A DNA stretch of 5,841 bases from JANXVV01 sp038230975 (GTDB lineage Bacteria; Planctomycetota; Phycisphaerae; Tepidisphaerales; Tepidisphaeraceae): positions 1 to 5,841 of the forward strand of contig JBBRMF010000314.1 of NCBI GenBank assembly GCA_038230975.1. The letters run 5' to 3'. Under the pieces are notes generated by a model. It was not told the origin of the DNA. It did no database searches and saw only the letters and a list, made by a program, of their open reading frames with translations. Shown here piece by piece: positions 1 to 5,841 of the stretch (positions are counted from its first letter, which is position 1; the number at the start of each line of letters is the position of its first letter). The translations under genes and the position numbers were made by a program.

Positions 1-475
1 CGTAGTTGCAGTGAGAACAATGCCCCTTTTTCACGCGCCCGACCGTTGCCATCCAGACTTGCGTCGCGCTTTTCAACGGCAAAATCAACAAAAGTGTTGA
101 GATAAACCAAGCCGGCATCATCACGAGGTATACCTCGTAACTCGGCAAGCCTCCATCGAATCGTTTGAGGTGACCGATACCAAACCCAAGGCTCTGCCAG
201 CGAATCCAACTGGCGTAGTGCGACTGAGAATAATCGCGATCCTGAAACCAGCCTCGCATCGGCGTTAGCGTTCCGGGCAGCGCAGGGGGAAGAAACTGCA
301 GCGCAGGTGCGAAATAGCCCGCATCGGAATAGATGTAAAACGATCCAGTCGCCCATTGCCAGCCGAAGCTTTCGGGCATTTCGTAACTTCGCAATCAGAG
401 CTTCACCGCGCCGATACACAGCAATAACGACAACGCGCTTAAAGCGTAAAATAAAATGCTTCGCAGTCGCCGCAT
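1..475 (-). pseudogene. Hypothetical membrane protein with C-terminal zinc ribbon, interrupted by one in-frame TGA; 3' end beyond window
   Basis: Reading the minus strand from the ATG at 475-473 gives 26 residues (MRRLRSILFYALSALSLLLC and on to ...VKL), a TGA at 397-395, and then an uninterrupted continuation in the same frame (LRSYEMPESFGWQWATGS...) to the window edge, 158 codons in all. A TAA lies directly upstream of the ATG, so no longer in-frame ATG start exists. Residues about 7-24 form a membrane segment. A second hydrophobic stretch (MMPAWFISTLLLILPL) lies near codons 121-136, and the fragment ends in GHCSHCNY at codons 151-158, the first CxxC of a zinc ribbon. From memory, this resembles short planctomycete proteins with an LW-x-RSY motif just after the first membrane segment, which would put Trp (TGG) at the TGA. 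No function is known to me. It could be a fresh pseudogene, a sequencing error, or a gene restarted at the TTG right after the stop. No clear ribosome binding site precedes the ATG. Confidence 0.6.
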
Positions 476-619
476 TTATAGAGTCTACACTGATATTGCG
501 GGCGGCGTAATTGTCTCCTATTGGCCGTTGTCGTGTTGCACCAGAGTCGGCGAAGGTGGCAAGGGTGGTCCATGGGGTTCACATTTGTGCTGATTGTGAT
601 TGATCCGCCTTCCGTGATT

Positions 620-639
620 CATGGCCAAGGTTGGCCATG
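620..639. repeat. 20-base near-perfect palindrome downstream of the helicase gene
   Basis: The arms catggccaa (620-628) and ttggccatg (631-639) are exact reverse complements separated by only GG. The element lies 22 bases past the helicase stop codon, between that gene and the next minus-strand gene. No T-run follows it in either direction, so it does not look like an intrinsic terminator. GGCCAAGGTTGGCC-like palindromes recall dispersed intergenic repeats I associate with planctomycete and related genomes, but that link is inferred and cannot be tested on one copy. The rest of 476-660 shows no gene or convincing promoter. Confidence 0.4.
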
Positions 640-660
640 CTATGGGAATACGGAAGACGC

Positions 661-2691
661 CTAACCCCGGGGTACAGGTGGCAGGGAACCAGGCTTTTTC
701 CCGGCCCTTCCCTTCATCGCCGATCGCATTGCTTCCTGGTATTCCTCGGTCGTCATCAACCCGGCTTCCAATAGGAACCGACTGGGAATACTCGGTTTGA
801 ATTTGGCGGCGGCGCTGCGGGCGAAGGTGTCCTGGCGTTGTTCGCACCAGGTGATGCGGAGCATTTTTCGGGCGCGGGTGAAACCGACATAGCAGAGGCG
901 GCGTTCTTCTTCCAGGCCGCGTTCGGCGCGGTCTTTGATGGCTTTTTCGTGGGGGAGAATGCCGTGCTCGACGCCGATCATGTAGACGACATCAAACTCC
1001 AGGCCCTTGCTGGCGTGGAGGGACATGAGGCGCACGCCGTTGTCATCGTGCTGGCCATCGTGGTCGGTGTAAAGGGAGATGCTTTGAAGATAGTCCGCTA
1101 TCGTCGCGCGGGGGCTTTTGCTGCTGAAATCGATGATGCTGTTGACCAGTTCAGTAACATTGCGATTCCGGGCTTCGTACTCGCCTTTCTCTTCGTACTT
1201 GTCTTTGAGCCAGTCATCGTATTTCGTGCGACGGAGCACTTCCGTGACGACTTGCCCGACGGACATGCCGGCGGGCTCGAAGCCGAAGATCTCTCGCGTT
1301 TCGCGGCAGGCTTTCAGCGCGGCTTCACCGAGGGGTTTGCCATGCTCGTCCCGGATTTCGTGCAGCAAGTTTTCTTCCATCGCATCCAGCAGATCGACCT
1401 TGCGGCGTTCGATAAAACCCTCCAGTTTGCCGATCAAGGCATCGCCCATCCCTCGCGCGGGTTTGTTGGCGATGCGGGCGAAGGAGATGCCATCCTTGGG
1501 GTTGCAGAGGAAGCGGAGCATGGAGAGAACATCCTTCACTTCCATGCGATCGTAGTAGCTTCCGCTGCCGACGACGACGTAGGAGATCTGCCGCTTGGCC
1601 AGGGCTTGTTCGATCAGACGGCTCATGTCGTTGGTTCGATAAAACACGGCCATATCGCGCGGCTGGGTTCCGGTTTGCATCAACGATTGAATGTTCAACG
1701 CGATGCCATCGGCTTCATCTTCCGGCTTGGGCATTTTGGCGCACTTCACCGGTGTGCCGCTTTTGTGAACGGTACTGAATTCCACGGGGATGCGATTCGA
1801 TGAGCACTTGATCAACTTGTCGGCCACGGCAATGACTTCGGGCGTGGAGCGATAATTCACGCCGAGTTTAACGATGCCGCATTTGCCGGTTTTCTTTTCA
1901 CCGTTGCGGATAAATTGGGGAATGCCCTCGGGGCTGGCCCCCCGCCATTCGTAGATGCTCTGGTCACCGTCACCCACGGCGAGCACATTGTCATCCATGC
2001 CGGCAAGCAGCTCGACGATTTCATTTTGAGCACGATTGGTATCCTGAAATTCATCGACCTGAATGAATCTAAATTTCTTCTGCAGCTTTTCCTGCACTTC
2101 AGGAAATTGGCGCAGCAATCGGACGGTTTCGGAAAGCAGGGCGCTGAAATCAGCCTGGTTGCGCAGGCAAATTGTTTCGATATATTTGCGGATGACGCGG
2201 AATTCCGGCTCGCTGATGCGATCATCAATGGCAGCGATGAGTTGGGCATCCGTGCCGAGGTTTTCGCGCCAGTCGTTGGCCATGGCGGCCATGCCGCGCG
2301 CTTGCGGTTTGGTGGGTTCCATTCCCTGCATTCTCGCCAATTGCAATATAAGATCAGTTTGATCATCGGAATCACAGACGGTCATGCGTTCGGTGTAACC
2401 CAGCGGACCGCCCATTCGGCGCAGGATGATGCCGCAGAGCCCGTGGAAATTGCTGATAAATACTTTCCTGGCCAGTTCACCGTGTACCGCAATGATGCGG
2501 CTTTGCATCTCATCGCGGGCTTTATTGGTGAAAGTCAGGCAGAGAATATTCTGGGCGGGAATGCCCTTGCGGACGAGCCGCCCGGTGCGTTCGGTCAATG
2601 TTTTGGTTTTACCGGACCCTGGCCCGGCGAGAGTGAGCATCCTCCCGGAAAAATGCTCTGCGACTTCCTCCTGCTGCGGGTTCAACTGCAT
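661..2691 (-). CDS. ATP-dependent DNA helicase, UvrD/PcrA/Rep family (SF1A)
   Basis: This encodes 676 residues of a 3'-to-5' DNA helicase of the type used in excision repair, mismatch repair and clearing stalled replication forks. All family motifs are present, numbered from the chosen Met: Q motif LNPQQ (3-7), Walker A AGPGSGKT (22-29), motif Ia TFTNKARDEM (53-62), Walker B VDEFQDTN (212-219), motif III GDGDQSIYEWRGA (240-252), motif IV NYRST (279-283), IVa YRTN (351-354), motif V SLHASKGLEFD (557-567) and motif VI CYVGFTRAR (600-608). Length is close to E. coli Rep (673), and the extended C-terminal tail of PcrA/UvrD is not evident. The start at 2691 is chosen because MQLNPQQ aligns with the Rep N-terminus; an in-frame ATG at 2760 would add 23 unrelated residues. 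Neither start has a well-placed Shine-Dalgarno site. It is transcribed divergently from the dehydrogenase gene and ends in TAG. The helicase family call is secure; the choice among UvrD, PcrA and Rep is not. Confidence 0.96.
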   Translation of the reverse strand: MQLNPQQEEVAEHFSGRMLTLAGPGSGKTKTLTERTGRLVRKGIPAQNILCLTFTNKARDEMQSRIIAVHGELARKVFISNFHGLCGIILRRMGGPLGYTERMTVCDSDDQTDLILQLARMQGMEPTKPQARGMAAMANDWRENLGTDAQLIAAIDDRISEPEFRVIRKYIETICLRNQADFSALLSETVRLLRQFPEVQEKLQKKFRFIQVDEFQDTNRAQNEIVELLAGMDDNVLAVGDGDQSIYEWRGASPEGIPQFIRNGEKKTGKCGIVKLGVNYRSTPEVIAVADKLIKCSSNRIPVEFSTVHKSGTPVKCAKMPKPEDEADGIALNIQSLMQTGTQPRDMAVFYRTNDMSRLIEQALAKRQISYVVVGSGSYYDRMEVKDVLSMLRFLCNPKDGISFARIANKPARGMGDALIGKLEGFIERRKVDLLDAMEENLLHEIRDEHGKPLGEAALKACRETREIFGFEPAGMSVGQVVTEVLRRTKYDDWLKDKYEEKGEYEARNRNVTELVNSIIDFSSKSPRATIADYLQSISLYTDHDGQHDDNGVRLMSLHASKGLEFDVVYMIGVEHGILPHEKAIKDRAERGLEEERRLCYVGFTRARKMLRITWCEQRQDTFARSAAAKFKPSIPSRFLLEAGLMTTEEYQEAMRSAMKGRAGKKPGSLPPVPRG

Positions 2692-2975
2692 GGACGGGGA
2701 ACATAGGACTCGGGACGGAGTTGTCAAAGGGCGCGGTGATGGCAAATTCTCACGGTACATATTCCTTGACTGTTCGCTGGATATTGGCCACGTCCGAACA
2801 TCTATCGTTTACGTCCCGTAACATGCGTTGTGGGTGTAAAAAGCCGGTTTTGATTTTTTTTGACCTTGGTGAGCCACATCGGGGTCGTTTCTGACCGATC
2901 TAATGCTAAAGCGAGCCTTGGAGTTGCCGGAATGTTTCGGCGTTCGCATGGGAAATGGTTCGTAGCCGTCGGGAT

Positions 2976-2995
2976 GCACACATGTTAGAGTGTGC
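2976..2995. repeat. Short inverted repeat upstream of the dehydrogenase gene
   Basis: GCACAC (2976-2981) and GTGTGC (2990-2995) are exact reverse complements around an 8-base spacer, centred about 90 bases upstream of the dehydrogenase start. The spacing would suit a dimeric regulator's operator or a small leader hairpin. Six-base arms arise often by chance, so this is only a candidate. Confidence 0.25.
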
Positions 2996-3062
2996 GCGAA
3001 ATTCACCGGCCATCGCGTTTTAAAAAAATGCTGCTGATCCCAAAAGGTGATTTGTACGCTTG

Positions 3063-3070
3063 AAGGAAGG
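3063..3070 (+). promoter_or_regulatory. Ribosome binding site of the UDP-glucose dehydrogenase gene
   Basis: The purine-rich AAGGAAGG ends six bases before the ATG at 3077. It is the strongest Shine-Dalgarno match in the window and fixes the start codon of the downstream gene. Confidence 0.8.
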
Positions 3071-3076
3071 TAAATC

Positions 3077-4429
3077 ATGGATGTCACTGTTATTGGCTGC
3101 GGGTATGTCGGCCTGGTCACGGGTACTTGCCTGGCCGCCATCGGCCATAATGTGCGCGGCGTCGAAAAAGATGCGCGCAAGCTCAAGAGCCTGATGGATG
3201 GCCATTGCCCCATCTTCGAGCCCGGCCTGCAGGAACTGATGCAGGAGCACTATGCCTCCGGTCAGATCCAGTTTACCGACAACGTTAAGGAAGCCGTAAA
3301 GGATGCCGAAGTGGTGTTCCTTTGCGTCGGCACCCCGCCCAAGGCCGATGGCACGGTCGACATGAGTTATCTCGAAGGGGCCGGCAAAGAAGTTTGCGAT
3401 GCGTTGGCGGAGTTGCAGAACGACTACATGGTGACCATCATCGTGAAGTCGACGGTTCCGGCCGGCACGAATCGCAAGCTCTACAACTTCCTGAAAACAC
3501 AAACCAAAGCGCACGTTCAGGTGGTCAGCAATCCAGAATTTTTGAAGGAAGGCACGGCGGTGCAGGATTGTTTGAACCCCGATCGCATCGTCATCGGGGG
3601 TGAATCACCCGAAGCCTTCCGCATGATGCGTCGGCTGTATGATCCATTGATCAAACGCGAAGAAAACTTCCTGACGATGGGTTGGGAATCGGCGGAACTG
3701 ACAAAATATGCGGCCAACAGCATGCTGGCGGCCCGCATCTCGTTCATGAACGAGATGACGATTCTGTGTGAGCATTACGGCGCGGATGTGGAAGATATTC
3801 GCAAGGGCATCGGTTCTGACAGCCGAATTGGGCCGGCGTTTTTGAAGGCCGGTTGCGGGTACGGTGGATCGTGCTTCCCGAAGGATGTGGCCGCGATGGA
3901 GCATATCTCCAAATCCGCCGGCTACGAAAGCCTGTTCATCAACGCGATTCAAACGATCAACACGAACCAGAAAAAGCGTTTCGCCGAGAAGATCATTCAG
4001 AAGCTCGGTCGCCCGATCGAAGGCGCGACGATTGCCGTCTGGGGTCTTGCATTTAAAGCCGACACGGATGATATCCGTGAGTCGGCTGCGATCGATGTTA
4101 TACGCTACCTGCTGGATAAGGGTGCCCGCGTTCGCGCGACCGACCCGAAGGGCATGGAGAACATGAAGCAGTTGTTCAAGGAAGAAGTGGAATGGCTTGC
4201 CGATCCGGTGACGTGTGCTTCGGGGGCGGATGCGGTGGCGTTGATGACCGATTGGCCGCAGTACACGACGTTGCCGTTCCGGAAGATCAGCGCGACGATG
4301 AACGCACCGATTATTTTTGATGGCCGCAATTGTCTCAATCGCGACGTGATGCGTGAAAGCGGATTCCAGTATTATCCGATGGGCCGCCCACCGGTCGAGA
4401 ATTCGTTGCGGTTGAAGCAGCGGATTTAA
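3077..4429 (+). CDS. ugd: UDP-glucose 6-dehydrogenase
   Basis: This 450-residue cytosolic enzyme should oxidise UDP-glucose to UDP-glucuronate with two NAD+, supplying precursors for exopolysaccharide, capsule or modified envelope glycans. The N-terminal Rossmann fold opens with VIGCGYVGLVTG (GxGxxG, G7-G9-G12), and an acidic residue, Glu30, sits where the family usually has Asp. EPGL lies at 48-51, STVPAGT at 125-131 and SNPEFLKEGTA at 151-161. The central domain has ELTKYAANS (207-215, Lys210 and Asn214). The active-site motif GYGGSCFPKD (261-270) carries the catalytic Cys266. The C-terminal nucleotide-binding domain has GLAFKADTDDIRES (323-336) and FDGRN (414-418). The length is normal for the bacterial enzyme. 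SCFPKD favours UDP-glucose dehydrogenase over the related UDP-ManNAc dehydrogenases, whose motif differs; GDP-mannose dehydrogenase is a less likely alternative. The start is set by a strong ribosome binding site. The gene is followed by an intrinsic terminator, so it is probably transcribed alone. Confidence 0.96.
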   Translation: MDVTVIGCGYVGLVTGTCLAAIGHNVRGVEKDARKLKSLMDGHCPIFEPGLQELMQEHYASGQIQFTDNVKEAVKDAEVVFLCVGTPPKADGTVDMSYLEGAGKEVCDALAELQNDYMVTIIVKSTVPAGTNRKLYNFLKTQTKAHVQVVSNPEFLKEGTAVQDCLNPDRIVIGGESPEAFRMMRRLYDPLIKREENFLTMGWESAELTKYAANSMLAARISFMNEMTILCEHYGADVEDIRKGIGSDSRIGPAFLKAGCGYGGSCFPKDVAAMEHISKSAGYESLFINAIQTINTNQKKRFAEKIIQKLGRPIEGATIAVWGLAFKADTDDIRESAAIDVIRYLLDKGARVRATDPKGMENMKQLFKEEVEWLADPVTCASGADAVALMTDWPQYTTLPFRKISATMNAPIIFDGRNCLNRDVMRESGFQYYPMGRPPVENSLRLKQRI

Positions 4430-4453
4430 GGTTTCCCAGTCATTTAAACTCCG

Positions 4454-4488
4454 ACGCCCGGCGATCGATTCGCCGGGCGTTTGTGTTT
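4454..4488 (+). terminator. Rho-independent terminator of the UDP-glucose dehydrogenase gene
   Basis: A perfect 11-base-pair GC-rich stem is formed by acgcccggcga (4454-4464) and tcgccgggcgt (4470-4480), with a five-base loop tcgat. The T-rich tail tttgtgttt (4480-4488) follows at once. It begins 25 bases after the dehydrogenase stop codon, as expected for its terminator, and separates this gene from the acyltransferase. Confidence 0.87.
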
Positions 4489-4536
4489 GACGGTATAGTG
4501 ATCGCGTCGGTGACGCCTATTGCCAAGCGATAAATC

Positions 4537-4540
4537 GAGG
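4537..4540 (+). promoter_or_regulatory. Candidate ribosome binding site (GAGG) supporting a TTG start for the acyltransferase
   Basis: GAGG ends six bases before the TTG at 4547. No other in-frame start nearby (TTG 4520, TTG 4544, GTG 4604) has as good a match and spacing. The match is only four bases, so this is moderate support. Confidence 0.45.
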
Positions 4541-4546
4541 CTTTTG

Positions 4547-5680
4547 TTGACCGCCATCTCCAGCGATATTCCTGCCGTTCTTCCGGAAAAATCCGGCTCG
4601 AAGGTGAAGCACGTCGCCAGCCTCGATGGCTTGCGGGCGATCGCGGTTTTCGCAGTGATGTATTACCACTCGCGGCTGCCGCTCTACCATTTCGGGTGGA
4701 TCGGCGTTGATCTGTTTTTTGTGCTGAGCGGATTCCTCATCACCACCCTGCTCGCCAGGGAACACCGGCAGAACGGTCGGGTCAGCCTGCCGAAATTCTG
4801 GGGACGGCGATTCCTGCGATTGATGCCGGCCTATTGGATCTTCGTGGGGATCTGTACGATTCTGCTTCTGCGCGGTGTGGGTACATTCGAACCGGATGAA
4901 GGCTGGACGCGCGGCCGATATATCGCATCCCTCTGGTTCTATTTCACGAACTATGCACCACTGGAACTCTGGCAGTATCAGGGGATTTCCGGGCCGCTAT
5001 GGTCGTTGGCCGTGGAGGAACAGTTCTATTTTGTATGGCCATTCGTGTGCGCACTTGCACTGAAGCTCAAACGACCCTCGATCGTCGGTTGGGTGTTGCT
5101 GGTCGCGACATTCATCTGTCGACATTTGGCGGCGGATGATTTTGTGCTGCACACGATGCTTTACACGCGCGGTGTGTGCATCATCACTGGATGCGTGGCC
5201 GCCCTTTCGTTGAGTAACGGTTTACCAAAATGGGTCGCAAAAGCAGTCAACGCGCCGGTCGTGCGAATCGGGATGATGGCAATGTGCATCGTGTTCTTTG
5301 CGATCGGCACTTATGTGATGAAGAAATGGGGAATTGGCCGGCTTGAAACCGCGCACCAGATTTTCGTTCCGCTCGCCGCCGCGTTGTTCCCGTGCCTCGT
5401 GGTTCTGTTGTGGTACGGCCCGCGCGATGGGATTGCCCGAGGGCTTTCGAATCGACCGATGGTTTACATCGGCCGCATTTCTTACGGGATCTATCTGTAT
5501 CACGGACTGTTCAAATGGATCGTGTGGGAAAAATATCCGGAGTTGACGGATCACTTAAACTGGTCGGTGAAAGTCGGGGTGCGCGTGTTGGCGTATTTCG
5601 GGGGGACCCTCGCGTTTGCATCGTTGAGTTACTACGTCATCGAGCGGCCATTCCTGAAGCTCAAAGATCGGCTGCGGTGA
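4547..5680 (+). CDS. Integral membrane acyltransferase, acyltransferase 3 (OafA/YrhL) family
   Basis: The 377-residue product belongs to the multi-span membrane acyltransferases that put acetyl or other acyl groups on surface sugars such as O-antigen, exopolysaccharide or peptidoglycan. Visible family motifs, numbered from the TTG at 4547, are SLDGLRAIAV (25-34), the conserved His41 in MYYHSR, GVDLFFVLSGFLIT (53-66), RRFLRLMPAYW (87-97), PLWSLAVEEQFYFVWP (150-165, paired Glu157/158), YGIYLYHGL (313-321) and ERPFLKLKDRL (366-376). The length matches the membrane domain alone; the C-terminal SGNH esterase-like domain of longer relatives is absent. No ATG lies upstream of the first motif. TTG at 4547 has GAGG six bases upstream; TTG 4520 (386 residues) and GTG 4604 (about 358) are alternatives. 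TATAGT at 4494-4499 might be a -10 box, but no -35 is clear. The acyl donor and sugar acceptor cannot be told from sequence. The adjacent dehydrogenase suggests a role in surface glycans, by inference. Confidence 0.94.
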   Translation: MTAISSDIPAVLPEKSGSKVKHVASLDGLRAIAVFAVMYYHSRLPLYHFGWIGVDLFFVLSGFLITTLLAREHRQNGRVSLPKFWGRRFLRLMPAYWIFVGICTILLLRGVGTFEPDEGWTRGRYIASLWFYFTNYAPLELWQYQGISGPLWSLAVEEQFYFVWPFVCALALKLKRPSIVGWVLLVATFICRHLAADDFVLHTMLYTRGVCIITGCVAALSLSNGLPKWVAKAVNAPVVRIGMMAMCIVFFAIGTYVMKKWGIGRLETAHQIFVPLAAALFPCLVVLLWYGPRDGIARGLSNRPMVYIGRISYGIYLYHGLFKWIVWEKYPELTDHLNWSVKVGVRVLAYFGGTLAFASLSYYVIERPFLKLKDRLR

Positions 5681-5759
5681 GCTTCTGAAAAAGGGTTCGC
5701 ACTAGTCCTTAAACCAGCGTGTTACCGACGGCCTCGATCAGCGATTGTTCACAAAAATA

Positions 5760-5838
5760 ACTCCAAATGCCTGTCTTTTGGCGAACTTCGCCGTCTGTTG
5801 TGTTGTTGATACCCACAGACAAGAAAGGCATTTGGAGT
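5760..5838. repeat. Long inverted repeat enclosing two hairpins (T-shaped, MITE-like or structured-RNA element)
   Basis: The left arm actccaaatgcctgtctt (5760-5777) pairs with the right arm aagaaaggcatttggagt (5821-5838) at 17 of 18 positions, with one mismatch (5773 with 5825). Between the arms lie a GGCGA/TCGCC hairpin (5780-5784 with 5788-5792) and a GTCTGT/ACAGAC hairpin (5793-5798 with 5815-5820). Only two bases (5778-5779) at the junction are unpaired, so the element can fold into a compact three-way junction. It lies 79 bases after the acyltransferase stop codon and ends three bases before the window edge. Candidates are a non-autonomous mobile repeat, the end of an insertion sequence, or a structured transcript end. 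No target duplication or T-run can be seen because the window stops. The rest of 5681-5759 shows no gene. Confidence 0.6.
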
Positions 5839-5841
5839 GAA

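Larger units (their letters stand above)
2692..3076. promoter_or_regulatory. Divergent upstream region between helicase and UDP-glucose dehydrogenase genes
   Basis: These 385 bases separate two genes read in opposite directions, so they must hold both promoters unless transcripts enter from elsewhere. I see no credible small gene. A run of eight T at 2854-2861 runs into TTGACC (2860-2865), which resembles a -35 box, but no good -10 hexamer follows at 16-18 bases. An inverted repeat lies at 2976-2995. The last bases before 3077 carry the dehydrogenase ribosome binding site. The -10/-35 elements cannot be assigned with confidence. Confidence 0.5.

Noticed and set aside
307..510. Plus-strand 67-residue frame over the left-edge gene
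   Set aside because: Its translation is Arg-rich and lacks any pattern, whereas the opposite strand reads as a membrane protein with a zinc-ribbon start.
518..847. Minus-strand 109-residue frame overlapping the helicase 3' end and the following gap
   Set aside because: It overlaps the helicase C-terminus in another frame, is rich in Pro, Arg and His as expected for an out-of-frame reading, and has no domain I recognise.
838..2706. Long open plus-strand frame (two stretches, 838-1803 and 1915-2706) opposite the helicase gene
   Set aside because: It is a shadow frame on the strand opposite a gene that carries every SF1A helicase motif. Its translation shows no recognisable domain, and stops break it near 1803-1915.
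2691..2760. Upstream ATG at 2760 as the helicase start
   Set aside because: It would add 23 residues rich in Pro and Ser before MQLNPQQ, which already matches the Rep N-terminus. Its purine-rich AAGGA is only two bases from the ATG, too close for normal use.
2860..2888. TTGACC as a -35 box of a plus-strand promoter
   Set aside because: The hexamer at the expected distance is GGTCGT, with no resemblance to a -10 box, so no promoter is called.
4504..4516. Small inverted repeat GCGTC-GGT-GACGC just before the acyltransferase gene
   Set aside because: Five-base arms with a three-base loop are common in GC-rich DNA and there is no further support for a regulatory role.
5709..5831. Minus-strand 40-residue frame across the inverted repeat
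   Set aside because: It starts and runs within the repeat arms, has no ribosome binding site and no recognisable product.
5767..5841. Plus-strand frame starting ATG at 5767 and open to the window end
   Set aside because: The ATG lies inside the inverted repeat, has no ribosome binding site, and only 25 codons are visible. It cannot be told from chance until the sequence beyond 5841 is seen.

Overview
The window reads as bacterial chromosome of moderately high GC, with three intact protein genes and one damaged gene fragment. The best clue to the organism is the left-edge fragment. It has an N-terminal membrane segment, a middle rich in Trp, Gly and Ser, a second hydrophobic segment, and then the start of a CxxC zinc ribbon (G-H-C-S-H-C-N-Y). 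That layout resembles short hypothetical membrane proteins I associate with Planctomycetota, especially Phycisphaerae. The assignment is an inference from pattern memory, not a search. Two genes lack a clear Shine-Dalgarno site and one probably starts at TTG, which is compatible with that group but not diagnostic.

Layout from left to right. Positions 1-475 (minus strand) hold the zinc-ribbon membrane protein fragment, cut by the window edge and interrupted by one in-frame TGA where the reading suggests a Trp. Positions 476-660 are non-coding and contain a near-perfect 20-base palindrome. Positions 661-2691 (minus) encode a complete UvrD/PcrA/Rep-type superfamily 1A helicase. Positions 2692-3076 are the divergent upstream region shared by the helicase and the next gene. 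Positions 3077-4429 (plus) encode a complete UDP-glucose 6-dehydrogenase with a strong ribosome binding site, followed by a convincing intrinsic terminator at 4454-4488. Positions about 4547-5680 (plus) encode an OafA/YrhL-type integral membrane acyltransferase. Positions 5681-5841 are non-coding and end in a long inverted repeat (5760-5838) that encloses two smaller hairpins, giving a compact T-shaped fold.

Functionally, the dehydrogenase (UDP-glucuronate supply) and the acyltransferase (acylation of surface glycans) fit a cell-envelope or exopolysaccharide theme. The terminator between them argues that they are separately transcribed. The helicase is a housekeeping DNA repair/replication enzyme and is unrelated to them. 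I see no CRISPR array, tRNA, rRNA, transposase or clear novel multi-gene system. The two items most worth a second look are the single nonsense codon in the left-edge gene and the T-shaped inverted repeat at the right edge.
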